DNA of 64,000 nucleotides from Paenibacillus sp. BSR1-1. Lineage in GTDB: Bacteria; Bacillota; Bacilli; Bacillales; Cytobacillaceae. Within the stretch, counting starts at the first letter, position 1. The number at the start of each line of letters is the position of its first letter. Of this stretch, positions 18,839 to 27,163 are shown piece by piece. The stretch spans positions 62,001 to 126,000 of the forward strand of contig NZ_JAQMWQ010000006.1 in assembly GCF_030403775.1 (NCBI RefSeq), in the 5' to 3' direction. The translations under genes were made by a program, and so were the position numbers. Under the pieces are notes generated by a model. That model was given only the letters and a program-made list of their open reading frames with translations. It was not told where the DNA came from and did not search any database.

Positions 18839-19605
18839 TTAATTTAAAAGGAATAAAAAAATCATTCAATAAATCGGAAGTGTTAAAAGGGATTAACTTG
18901 AAAATCGAAAAAGGGGAAGTGGTAACGATTCTTGGTCCAAGTGGATCGGGAAAAACGACGCTGCTTAGATGCTTAAATTTTTTGGAGAAGCCTGATGGAG
19001 GCATGGTGCAAATTGGAAATATAAAGGTCGATACTGAAAAGGCAACGAAAAAGGAGATGTTGACTATTAGAAAACAATCGGCGATGGTTTTTCAACACTA
19101 TAATTTATTTGCCCATAAGACAGTGTTGCAAAATGTAATGGAAGGGCTAATCGTCGCGAAAAGAGTGAAGAAAAAAGATGCCCGATACAGAAGCGAACTG
19201 GTGCTGGAAAAAGTAGGTCTTAAAGATAAATTACATCACTATCCATCGCAATTATCAGGGGGTCAGCAACAGCGTGTAGGAATTGCGCGGGCGCTGGCTC
19301 TAAATCCTGAAGTCATTCTCTTTGATGAGCCCACCTCCGCTCTTGATCCTGAACTAGTCGGCGAAGTACTTTCTGTTATTAAGACAATCGCAAAGGAAGG
19401 GATTACGATGGTCGTGGTCACACATGAAATGAGTTTTGCAAGGGAAGTTTCGGATCGTGTTTTGTTTATGGATGGAGGTGTGATTGTAGAAGAAGGTACA
19501 CCCTTGGAAATTTTTCATGCTCCTAAGGAAGAACGGACCCGGCGATTCTTGCAGCGCATTTCCGGTGACTCTTTTTTTCCCCCTTTAAAAGAACGGGTGA
19601 ATTAA
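18835..19605 (+). CDS. tcyN: Tcy-type amino-acid ABC transporter ATPase
   Basis: A 256-aa ATPase with Walker [10 protein letters not shown]-loop [13 protein letters not shown], signature LSGGQQQR and Walker [13 protein letters not shown], then the switch His in VVTHEM. It completes the importer encoded by 16539-18838. Overlap by four bases with tcyM supports one transcript. Specificity for cystine or S-alkylcysteines is taken from gene order, not from the protein itself. Confidence 0.85.
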   Translation: MINLKGIKKSFNKSEVLKGINLKIEKGEVVTILGPSGSGKTTLLRCLNFLEKPDGGMVQIGNIKVDTEKATKKEMLTIRKQSAMVFQHYNLFAHKTVLQNVMEGLIVAKRVKKKDARYRSELVLEKVGLKDKLHHYPSQLSGGQQQRVGIARALALNPEVILFDEPTSALDPELVGEVLSVIKTIAKEGITMVVVTHEMSFAREVSDRVLFMDGGVIVEEGTPLEIFHAPKEERTRRFLQRISGDSFFPPLKERVN

Positions 19606-19635
19606 AACTAATTGAATTGGGAGATGGTTTCGATT

Positions 19636-20148
19636 ATGGCAATTAACCAAATTATTATAGACGAATTAGTGGAAGATGAAAAAGAAACAGTTCGCAACTT
19701 ATTAGTGGAGAGCTATCAGCAGTATGAGGGTGCTTATACAAATCCTCAAGTTTGGGAGGCTTATTTAAAAAATATTAAGGAATCTGTAGACAATCCAGAC
19801 GTGGAAAAGATTTTAATTGCGAAAAGCGATGACAAAATTCTCGGTACCTTACAGTTATTTCTGTCGTCAGAAAAGGCCTATCAAAGACCGGAATTACAAA
19901 TTTTTTCACCAATTGTTCGCTTATTAGCTGTTCATCCAGAGGCGCGGGGGCGAGGCGTCGCCCAGGAGTTACTGAAAGCTAGTCTAGATTTTGCAAAGTC
20001 GCAGGGAGTCGATAAATTGTATTTGCACACCGGTGATAAAATGCAAAAAGCGGTTCGATTGTACGAATGGCTCGGGTTTAAGCGTGATCATACGAAGGAA
20101 TTTATGAACAATGATATTTTAGTAAAATGCTATCGATTTGATTTATAG
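19636..20148 (+). CDS. GNAT N-acetyltransferase (YtmI/SnaA-like)
   Basis: A 170-aa GNAT-fold acetyltransferase. The acetyl-CoA site is VRLLAVHPEARGRGVAQELL (R/Q-x-x-G-x-G/A type), followed by LYLHTGDKMQKAVRLYEWLGF. In the B. subtilis ytmI operon the equivalent enzyme N-acetylates S-alkylcysteine before the monooxygenase step, and the neighbouring M20 hydrolase later removes the acetyl group. I start at ATG 19636 with GGGAG 12 nt upstream; an upstream TTG 19612 is also open. Confidence 0.83.
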   Translation: MAINQIIIDELVEDEKETVRNLLVESYQQYEGAYTNPQVWEAYLKNIKESVDNPDVEKILIAKSDDKILGTLQLFLSSEKAYQRPELQIFSPIVRLLAVHPEARGRGVAQELLKASLDFAKSQGVDKLYLHTGDKMQKAVRLYEWLGFKRDHTKEFMNNDILVKCYRFDL

Positions 20149-20162
20149 AAAGGAAAATAGTT

Positions 20163-21302
20163 ATGAATCAGCAGGAATTTGAGCAATACTTGATTTCGAT
20201 TCGTCGTCATTTGCATCAATACCCGGAATTATCGAAACAAGAATTTGAAACGACGAAGTCCATTGAAAAGTGGCTTCTGGAACTAGACATTCCGCTTCGG
20301 AAAACAGATTTGAAAACAGGTGTGTTTGCTGACTTAAAAGGAGGGAAACCTGGTCCGATTGTGGCGGTACGTGCGGATATTGATGCACTTCCTATTGAGG
20401 AAAAAACCGGCTTGCCATATGCTTCAAAAAATAAAGGGGTCATGCATGCCTGCGGTCATGACTTTCATACAGCGGCACTTATCGGTGCGGCTCGTCTTTT
20501 AAAAAGACACCAGTCTAAGCTCAATGGAACCGTACGCTTGATCTTTCAACCAGCAGAGGAATTAGGAGGAGGCGCCAAGCAGGTAATAGATGACGGACAA
20601 TTGGATGGAGTTGACGCGATTATTGGTCTTCACAATAAACCAGACTTACCTGTTGGCACCATTGGTCTAAAGGAAGGTCCATTAATGTCGGCAGTAGATC
20701 GGTTTCAAATTGTTCTGTATGGAAAAGGAAGTCATGCCGCCATACCGCAAAATGGAAAGGACCCAATCCTCACTGCTGGCCATCTTATAACAGCCCTTCA
20801 GTCCGTGGTTAGTCGAAATGTGTCCCCTCTTCATAATGTTGTACTGAGTGTGACGAAGATAAATGGCGGCAGTACGTGGAACGTCATACCAGGGGAAGTG
20901 AAACTGGAGGGAACAATTCGAACCTTTGATCAGGCTATCCGAGAAGAAGTAAAGTCGAGGTTCTACAGCATTGTCGAAGCGATTGCTGGAGCTTTTTCAC
21001 ACGAAGTGGAAATTGATTGGTTTGCAGGGCCGCCGCCACTTAGCAATCATAAAACAATCACCGAGGCTGCCAAGAAATGTGCCGAAAAGCAGTCGCTGTA
21101 TGTTATCGATCCCGAACCCTCTATGGCTGGTGAGGATTTCTCTTACTATCTTCAAGAGATTCCAGGAACATTTGCTTTTTTTGGAACAAGTGGGTCCGAG
21201 GAATGGCACCATCCAGCATTCACTCTTGATGAATCTGCGCTTATAAAAGCGGCGTATTATTTATTTGAAACATCAAGAGAATTGTTAAATCTAAATTACT
21301 GA
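20163..21302 (+). CDS. M20 family amidohydrolase/deacylase (HipO/YtnL/SndA-like)
   Basis: A 379-aa M20D peptidase-like hydrolase. Metal-ligand motifs are MHACGHDFHTAALIG, FQPAEELGGGA and the late Glu/His pair in GEDFSYYL and EWHHPAF. Such enzymes split N-acyl amino acids (hippurate, N-acetylcysteine derivatives). It starts 14 nt after the acetyltransferase stop. In the B. subtilis pathway the homologue deacetylates N-acetylcysteine after dealkylation, releasing free cysteine, which fits this operon. Confidence 0.87.
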   Translation: MNQQEFEQYLISIRRHLHQYPELSKQEFETTKSIEKWLLELDIPLRKTDLKTGVFADLKGGKPGPIVAVRADIDALPIEEKTGLPYASKNKGVMHACGHDFHTAALIGAARLLKRHQSKLNGTVRLIFQPAEELGGGAKQVIDDGQLDGVDAIIGLHNKPDLPVGTIGLKEGPLMSAVDRFQIVLYGKGSHAAIPQNGKDPILTAGHLITALQSVVSRNVSPLHNVVLSVTKINGGSTWNVIPGEVKLEGTIRTFDQAIREEVKSRFYSIVEAIAGAFSHEVEIDWFAGPPPLSNHKTITEAAKKCAEKQSLYVIDPEPSMAGEDFSYYLQEIPGTFAFFGTSGSEEWHHPAFTLDESALIKAAYYLFETSRELLNLNY

Positions 21303-21358
21303 TATCAGCCATTTTTATGAAGGATGGAATTTAAAGTCTATATATAGGAGTGATTGAG

Positions 21359-21574
21359 TTGGGAGAGATTCTTCGAAAAGCTGTGGAAAATAAGCGGAAA
21401 AATTTAATCGACAAACTCATTGCTTTTAATGTCTATAAGAAAGATGATCAACATCTTTTTGAATTATCCTTGACGCAACTTGAAGACGAATATAAAAGAT
21501 TTCAATCACTTAATCATCCTCATAGCGATTTTGGGTCGATTCAATTGATTAATCAAAAACGGAACAAAAGGTAA
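21359..21574 (+). CDS. Small basic protein resembling FbpA (Fur-regulated basic protein) family
   Basis: A 71-aa Lys/Arg-rich protein. The pattern ILRKAVENKRKNLIDKL, then HLFELSLTQLEDEYKRF, recalls the FbpA family of Bacillus, which acts in iron sparing. I place the start at TTG 21359, eight bases after AGGAG; the GTG at 21350 is too close to that site. It lies between the deacylase and the FMN reductase and is probably on the same transcript. No Fur box was recognised. The role is unknown, and the family call rests on a short match. Confidence 0.55.
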   Translation: MGEILRKAVENKRKNLIDKLIAFNVYKKDDQHLFELSLTQLEDEYKRFQSLNHPHSDFGSIQLINQKRNKR

Positions 21575-21616
21575 TTTGGAATTTAAAAAATTATTTATGA
21601 AAGGGAGTTCGAACGA

Positions 21617-22174
21617 ATGAGTAAAGTTACAATTATTTCTGGAAGCCCATCAGAGGAAACGAGATTAAATGGTGTATTACATGATGTTTTAAATTATTTC
21701 CATGGTGTACAGACAACTCCGGAAATCATCAATGTCCGCCATTTGCCGGCAGAGGATTTAATTCTGGCGAAGTTTGATAGTGAAGAAATTAAAAAAGCGA
21801 ATCAGAAGGTTGAGGATTCAAATATTATTATAATTCTCACACCGGTTTATAAAGCATCATTCACAGGAGTATTAAAAACGTATTTGGATCTCCTGCCGCA
21901 AAGCGGCCTAGAAGATAAGACTGTTTTACCAATTGCAGTTGGCGGCACTTTTGGTCACTTATTAATGATTGATTATGCCCTAAAACCTGTACTTGCTGCT
22001 TTAGGAGCAACCAATATTTTAAAAGGGGTATTTATTTTAGACAATCAAATTAATAAATTAGGAAATAACCGCTATGAATTAAATTCAGAAGCCAAAGAGC
22101 GTTTAGAATCATCATTAGAACCGATAAACACTTCATTAACAACACGAAAAAGTGTTTCAAGGCCCATTCTATGA
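21617..22174 (+). CDS. NADPH-dependent FMN reductase (SsuE/MsuE-like)
   Basis: A 185-aa flavodoxin-fold reductase with the phosphate-binding loop IISGSPSEETR and the partner motif TPVYKASFTGVLKTYLDLLP, then LPIAVGGTFGHLL. SsuE/MsuE proteins supply FMNH2 to two-component monooxygenases. It is the only FMN reductase in the region and probably serves all five flavin monooxygenases upstream. An AAAGGGAG site precedes the ATG, and a terminator follows at 22187, closing the region. Confidence 0.87.
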   Translation: MSKVTIISGSPSEETRLNGVLHDVLNYFHGVQTTPEIINVRHLPAEDLILAKFDSEEIKKANQKVEDSNIIIILTPVYKASFTGVLKTYLDLLPQSGLEDKTVLPIAVGGTFGHLLMIDYALKPVLAALGATNILKGVFILDNQINKLGNNRYELNSEAKERLESSLEPINTSLTTRKSVSRPIL

Positions 22175-22186
22175 AATTAAGATTTT

Positions 22187-22213
22187 ACGGCAGCCGTTTG
22201 CTGCCGTTTTTTC
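22187..22213 (+). terminator. Terminator at the end of the organosulfur region
   Basis: ACGGCAG / CTGCCGT stem with a short loop, followed by TTTTTTCT. Confidence 0.85.
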
Positions 22214-22306
22214 TATTAATGAAAACATTTACAAACAACTTTTCAGCAATTAAGGATATAATGGTTTTTATACAAAATCCATAAGCTTCAAAAGGTGGGG
22301 TTCTGG

Positions 22307-23914
22307 CTGAAAACAAAAAAAATATTATTACAAACAAAAATATTTGGGCTGGTCCTATCGCTGGGTTTATTTTTGATTCTCCTATTGACCGTATTTTTCA
22401 GCATTATGGAAAGTAAACAAATAGAGGAAAATAAGGGCCGGATGGCATTGGAAATCTCAAAAACAGTTTCATTTATCCCTCCCATTATTTCGGCATTCGA
22501 AACAGCAGATCCTTCTAAAACGATTCAGCCGATTGCAGATAAGATCCGCAAAGAGACGGGGGCTGAATTCGTTGTCATTGGCAACAAAGAGGGAATAAGA
22601 TATTCACATCCTATAACCTCTAAGATTGGGAAGAAAATGAGGGGTGGAGATAATGAAAGAGCACTTAACAAAGGAGAATATTATGTCTCCAAAGCGAATG
22701 GTTCACTCGGACCTTCGATTAGAGGGAAATCTCCTATCTTTAACGAAAAGGGAGAGGTAATCGGAATCGTTTCTGTAGGTTTCCTTCTAGAGGATGTAAG
22801 GCAGCAAATTATGAACACTATTTCCAAGGTGCTGCTTGTTTCACTTTTTGCCCTAATCATTTCGCTTATCGGCAGCATCCTGCTCGGACGAAACATCCGA
22901 AAAGATACAATGGGGCTTGAACCTTATGAAATAGCGTCACTTTATAAAGAAAAGAACGCCGTCCTGCATGGTGTTAAGGAAGGAATTCTAGCCATCAACA
23001 AAGATGGATTCATCACGATGATGAATCAGCCGGCGAAACGACTTTTACATATTAACGGATCTGTCCGCCATTTGAAGGTGGACGGGCTTTTCCCTTCAGA
23101 CTACCTATATGAGGTACTAAGAACGGGAAATCCGCAAGAGGATAAAGAAATGGTCTGGAAGGATAAAACCGTCATCGTCAATTGCACACCGCTCTTTGAT
23201 GAAACGGGAATTAATGGAGTCGTAGCATCTTTCCGGGATAAAACCGAGATTGAGCAAATGGTCAATACCATATCAGAAGTAAAAAGTTATTCGGAAGATT
23301 TACGGGCACAGACACATGAATTTACTAATAAATTATACGTGTTAATGGGATTGCTTCAGCTCGGCGAATATGATCAGGCAATCGAAATGATTCAAACGGA
23401 AACACAAAGCTTGCAAATTCAGAATTCTATTGTTTTTAACCATATAAGAGATACCAAGGTGCAGGCGATTTTGTTAGGAAAGCTAGGAAAAGCCTCAGAA
23501 AAGAAAATAAACTTTGAAATTGTTGCTGACAGTTTTTTAGAGGAATTGCCAGCCCATATTAAACTTTCGAACTTGATCATTATACTGGGGAACTTAATTG
23601 ATAATGCCTTTGAAGCTGTCTACGGTAAAGAATCTCCTACCGTAAAATTGTTCACGACCGATATCGGAAGTGATATCATTTTTGAGATTGCCGATAATGG
23701 AAAAGGAATTAGCGAGAAAGAAATTCCACTCCTATTTAATAGGGGCTTTACTTCAAAGAATGGAGTTGAGCCTAGGGGATTTGGCCTTGCAAATGCAGAA
23801 GAGGCTGTGACTGAAATGAATGGTATGATTGAAGTTCAAAGTAATCCTGAAAGTGGGACGGTCTTTACGGTATACCTTCCAAAGGAATACGAGAGGAGTC
23901 AAAAAGTTGAATAA
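22307..23914 (+). CDS. CitA/DctS-type sensor histidine kinase
   Basis: Two membrane helices (about residues 8-30 and 165-190) flank an extracytoplasmic sCache/CitA sensor of about 130 residues (YSHPITSKIGKKMRGGDNER). A PAS region follows (GILAINKDGFITMMNQPAKR), then the H-box THEFTNKLYVLMGLLQLGEY typical of the CitA/DcuS group and an ATPase domain with LIDNAFEA and NGKGI. Such kinases sense citrate or other di/tricarboxylates. The start is unclear: a CTG at 22307 sits six bases after AGGTGGGG, while GTG 22295 lies inside that site. It overlaps the regulator gene and precedes a citrate-type transporter. Confidence 0.85.
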   Translation: MKTKKILLQTKIFGLVLSLGLFLILLLTVFFSIMESKQIEENKGRMALEISKTVSFIPPIISAFETADPSKTIQPIADKIRKETGAEFVVIGNKEGIRYSHPITSKIGKKMRGGDNERALNKGEYYVSKANGSLGPSIRGKSPIFNEKGEVIGIVSVGFLLEDVRQQIMNTISKVLLVSLFALIISLIGSILLGRNIRKDTMGLEPYEIASLYKEKNAVLHGVKEGILAINKDGFITMMNQPAKRLLHINGSVRHLKVDGLFPSDYLYEVLRTGNPQEDKEMVWKDKTVIVNCTPLFDETGINGVVASFRDKTEIEQMVNTISEVKSYSEDLRAQTHEFTNKLYVLMGLLQLGEYDQAIEMIQTETQSLQIQNSIVFNHIRDTKVQAILLGKLGKASEKKINFEIVADSFLEELPAHIKLSNLIIILGNLIDNAFEAVYGKESPTVKLFTTDIGSDIIFEIADNGKGISEKEIPLLFNRGFTSKNGVEPRGFGLANAEEAVTEMNGMIEVQSNPESGTVFTVYLPKEYERSQKVE

Positions 23915-24593
23915 GAAGATAAAAGCGGTTATTGCAGAAGATGATTTTCGGATCGCTGATATCCATGAAAAATTTTTAAAAAAATTTAAGGAAATTGAAG
24001 TGGCTGGAAAAGCATTAAATGGCAGTCAGACGCTTCAATTACTGGAGGAAAAAGCGCCAGATTTATTAATATTGGATGTGTACATGCCTGACATGCTCGG
24101 CTCTGATTTGCTCCCCATTGTCCGCGAGCAGTTCCCAAAAGTAAATATAATTATGATAACAGCAGCAACCGATAAAGCGTTCATTGAAAAAGCGTTGGGT
24201 TATGGCGTAGAAAATTATTTAATTAAACCGGTGAACCGGGAAAGATTTGACGAAGTCATTCTCGATTTTATTAAAAAGCACTCTCTTTTAAATTCAGAAC
24301 AGGAAATAAACCAGAAATATGTGGACCTTCTTTTTGGAAATAAAGAAATTGAAAAGCCAGGAAAGGAAGCTGGATTGCCAAAAGGAATTGATGAAATTAC
24401 GCTAAGCAAGGTGAAAAACGTTCTACAGGTTAAAAACCAAGGCCTTTCTGCCGAAGAGGTGGGAAATGAAATTGGAGCCTCTCGGATCACCGCACGGCGC
24501 TATTTGGAATACCTTTCATCCATAAAAGAAGTCAAGGCGGAAGTGGTTTATGGAATCGTCGGTAGACCGGAAAGGAAATATTATCCTATTTGA
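23907..24593 (+). CDS. CitT/DctR-type response regulator
   Basis: A 228-aa regulator. The receiver has the acidic pair AEDDFRI near residue 10, phospho-acceptor Asp57 (LLILDVYMPD) and the lysine switch YLIKPVNRE; a C-terminal helix-turn-helix ends GASRITARRYLEYL. The start is TTG 23907, eight bases after GAGGAG, overlapping the kinase stop by eight bases. It probably activates the transporter gene at 24751. Confidence 0.88.
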   Translation: MNKKIKAVIAEDDFRIADIHEKFLKKFKEIEVAGKALNGSQTLQLLEEKAPDLLILDVYMPDMLGSDLLPIVREQFPKVNIIMITAATDKAFIEKALGYGVENYLIKPVNRERFDEVILDFIKKHSLLNSEQEINQKYVDLLFGNKEIEKPGKEAGLPKGIDEITLSKVKNVLQVKNQGLSAEEVGNEIGASRITARRYLEYLSSIKEVKAEVVYGIVGRPERKYYPI

Positions 24594-24595
24594 GG

Positions 24596-24625
24596 AAGAT
24601 GCCGACATTGGTATCTTTTTTCTTT
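24596..24625 (+). terminator. Terminator after the two-component operon
   Basis: AAGATGCC / GGTATCTT stem with loop GACATT and a T-rich tail (TTTTTTCTTTTTT). Confidence 0.65.
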
Positions 24626-24685
24626 TTTGAGTTCCGTGAACAATATGTACAAAATACATCTTTATTTACAATAATAACTTTATTT

Positions 24686-24699
24686 TGCAAACGTTTTCA
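24686..24699 (+). promoter_or_regulatory. CcpA cre box upstream of the CitMHS gene
   Basis: TGCAAACGTTTTCA matches TGWAANCGNTNWCA at 13 of 14 positions. It lies 52 nt before the transporter start and implies glucose repression, as is known for B. subtilis citM. Confidence 0.7.
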
Positions 24700-24750
24700 C
24701 TCTAGAAAATTTTGATTATTATTAATTTACAAACAAAAGGGGTGAAGACG

Positions 24751-26043
24751 ATGTTAGCAACTTTAGGATTTTTAATGATTATTGTATTTATGGTATTAAT
24801 TATGACAAAACGTCTTTCAGCGATGATCGCCTTAATGGTGGTACCAGTTGTATTTGCCTTATTCGGCGGATTCGGAAAAGAAATGGGGCCAATGGCGCTT
24901 GAGGGGATTAAAAGCGTGGCACCGACAGGAATCATGATCCTGTTTGCGATTCTCTTTTTCGGAATATTGATCGATGCGGGGGTATTTGACCCTATCATTT
25001 CGACAATCTTGAAACTAGTAAAAGGGGACCCGGTAAAAATTGCAATAGGAACAGCCGTCCTTGCGCTATTAATCTCTCTTGATGGTGATGGAACAACCAC
25101 TTATATGATTACCATTTCTGCTATGCTTCCTTTGTATAAGCGAATCGGCATGAAACCATTGGTACTGGCTGGAATCGCTGTATCATCATCAGGAGTTATG
25201 AACCTTCTTCCATGGGGCGGACCAACTGCAAGAGCGATGACAGCCTTGCATCTTGAAATGAGCGATATTTTTACTCCCGTGATCCCAAGTATGGTTGGCG
25301 GTGTGTTGTTTGTATTGTTTATGGCATACCTTCTTGGACGAAAAGAAAAGAAACGGATTGGTGTCCTAGAAATCGATTATAGCACTCTATCAGAAATAGC
25401 TGCTACAACAGCGGATGACTACTTAAAGCGTCCAAAATTAATCATCGTAAACTATTTACTTACTATTCTATTGTTAGTTGCACTTATTCAAGAGGTACTG
25501 CCATCAACCGTATTATTCATGATAGGCTTTGCTATTGCCATTACGATCAATTATCCAAATTTAAAAGAACAAAAAGAACGAATCATGCACTACGCGGATA
25601 ATGCTTTGTCTGTTGTTTCCATGGTTTTTGCAGCAGGGATTTTTACAGGGATTCTTTCTGGGACAAAAATGGTGGATGCAATGGCCAACATTATGATTTC
25701 TCATATCCCAAGTGCTTTAGGTCCTCACATCGCCATTATTACTGCTATCATTAGTGCACCATTTACGTTTTTTATGTCCAATGATGCTTTCTACTATGGA
25801 GTTTTGCCTTTACTTGCTAAAGCTGCAAGCGTATATGGAATCGATCCAGCCGCAATTGGACGAGCTTCTCTTCTAGGGCAGCCGGTTCACCTGTTAAGTC
25901 CGTTAGTTCCATCTACGTATTTATTAGTGGGAATGGTTGGTAAAGATTTCGGGGACCTGCAGCGTTCATTCCTAAAATGGGCCTGCGCATCATCAGCAGT
26001 TATGATTTTGGTTGCTGTAATTTTGACCATTATTCCTTTTTAA
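24751..26043 (+). CDS. CitMHS-family metal-citrate/proton symporter
   Basis: A 430-aa polytopic membrane protein. Family motifs are LLISLDGDGTTTYMITISAM and MNLLPWGGPTARA in the first half and FFMSNDAFYYGVLPLL in the second. CitMHS proteins import citrate complexed to Mg2+ or Ca2+. ATG 24751 has AAAGGGGTG upstream; earlier in-frame codons lack a site. The preceding two-component genes and cre box give the layout of B. subtilis citST-citM. The exact acid transported cannot be read from sequence. Confidence 0.88.
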   Translation: MLATLGFLMIIVFMVLIMTKRLSAMIALMVVPVVFALFGGFGKEMGPMALEGIKSVAPTGIMILFAILFFGILIDAGVFDPIISTILKLVKGDPVKIAIGTAVLALLISLDGDGTTTYMITISAMLPLYKRIGMKPLVLAGIAVSSSGVMNLLPWGGPTARAMTALHLEMSDIFTPVIPSMVGGVLFVLFMAYLLGRKEKKRIGVLEIDYSTLSEIAATTADDYLKRPKLIIVNYLLTILLLVALIQEVLPSTVLFMIGFAIAITINYPNLKEQKERIMHYADNALSVVSMVFAAGIFTGILSGTKMVDAMANIMISHIPSALGPHIAIITAIISAPFTFFMSNDAFYYGVLPLLAKAASVYGIDPAAIGRASLLGQPVHLLSPLVPSTYLLVGMVGKDFGDLQRSFLKWACASSAVMILVAVILTIIPF

Positions 26044-26053
26044 CAAATTTGCC

Positions 26054-26100
26054 ATAGTCCAAGAGCTCTCTACCTGAGGGTTCTTGGACTATATTTCATT
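26054..26100 (+). terminator. Terminator after the CitMHS gene
   Basis: ATAGTCCAAGAGCTCTC pairs with GAGGGTTCTTGGACTAT around a five-base loop. The T tract is weak (ATTTCATT). Confidence 0.6.
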
Positions 26101-26127
26101 AATGGGGAATAACAGAAAGGGAATGTT

Positions 26128-27051
26128 ATGGAAGTATTTTTTCTTATATTAATAAATGTCATTTTACCAGTCTTTACGTTAATAGGTGCTGGAGTATTTT
26201 TACATCGAAAATTTCAGTTTGATATGAATACATTATCTAAATTAAATAACTATTTTCTAATGCCTTGTGTTAGTTTTGTAAATATTTATCAAACAAATGT
26301 TGGTGGAAAAACACTTGTCCATATATTGAGCTTTTTATTAATACAATGCAGTAGTTTAATGTTTATTACGGCAGTCATTTCCAAAGCGGCCAAATTTGAA
26401 AACGGTTTGTCATCCACCTTCAAAAATAGCGTGGTCCTTAACAATTCTGGAAACTTTGGACTGCCAGTAAGCCAGCTTGTTTTCCAGCATAGTCCATTGG
26501 GTGCTTCCATTCAAATTGTGGTCATGATTTTTCAGAACCTACTCACCTACACCTATGGGCTGCTAAATTCGGTTTCCGTTGATCAAAGTGGAATTATAGC
26601 AATAAAGAAGTTTTTAAAGAATCCAGTTATTTATGCTTTTTTATTGGGATTGATTCTCCACACCATGCATATAAAATTACCTGATTTTCTGTGGACACCA
26701 ATCAGCAATACTTCTGATGCTTTCCTGGCCGTTGCACTCGTTACGCTTGGTGCACAAAGTGCCTATATAAAAATCAGCAAATTTTCTTTGCCGTTGTTTC
26801 TAAGTTTATTTGGCCGTCTCATTCTCTCACCGGCCATCGCATTACTCATTATTTTTCTTTTAAAATTGGATGGAACTACAGCACAAGCGCTGTTTATTGC
26901 AAGCTCCTTCCCAACATCAAGAAATAGCGCTTTATTTGCTCTAGAATATGGAAATCATCCAGAATATGCCGCTCAAGTCGTTTTGCTGTCTACCGTGCTA
27001 AGCATGATAACCGTAACCACTGTTGTTTTTTTATCAACCCTTTTATTTTAA
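26128..27051 (+). CDS. AEC-family (auxin efflux carrier-like) transporter
   Basis: A 307-aa membrane protein with ten predicted helices. LNNYFLMPCVSFVNIYQ and NNSGNFGLPVSQLVF are typical of the AEC/BASS-like fold. Bacterial relatives move malate, malonate or other organic anions. It follows the citrate transporter after a terminator and has a GAAAGGG site. Related carboxylate transport is likely; no partner enzyme is adjacent. Confidence 0.8.
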   Translation: MEVFFLILINVILPVFTLIGAGVFLHRKFQFDMNTLSKLNNYFLMPCVSFVNIYQTNVGGKTLVHILSFLLIQCSSLMFITAVISKAAKFENGLSSTFKNSVVLNNSGNFGLPVSQLVFQHSPLGASIQIVVMIFQNLLTYTYGLLNSVSVDQSGIIAIKKFLKNPVIYAFLLGLILHTMHIKLPDFLWTPISNTSDAFLAVALVTLGAQSAYIKISKFSLPLFLSLFGRLILSPAIALLIIFLLKLDGTTAQALFIASSFPTSRNSALFALEYGNHPEYAAQVVLLSTVLSMITVTTVVFLSTLLF

Positions 27052-27163
27052 TCATTTGATTTTGCAATGCTGTCCAGAATAATGGGCGGCTTCTTTTAAC
27101 ATGCTACAAATTAGAGCGTTTGATTATGGAGATGGAAAATTCAGCAGCAAAGTGGTGAGAATT

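Noticed and set aside
24702-25100. 132-codon minus-strand frame opposite the CitMHS gene
   Set aside because: Antisense shadow: the plus-strand protein is clearly conserved and the minus frame is Ile/Pro/Thr-rich with no start signal.
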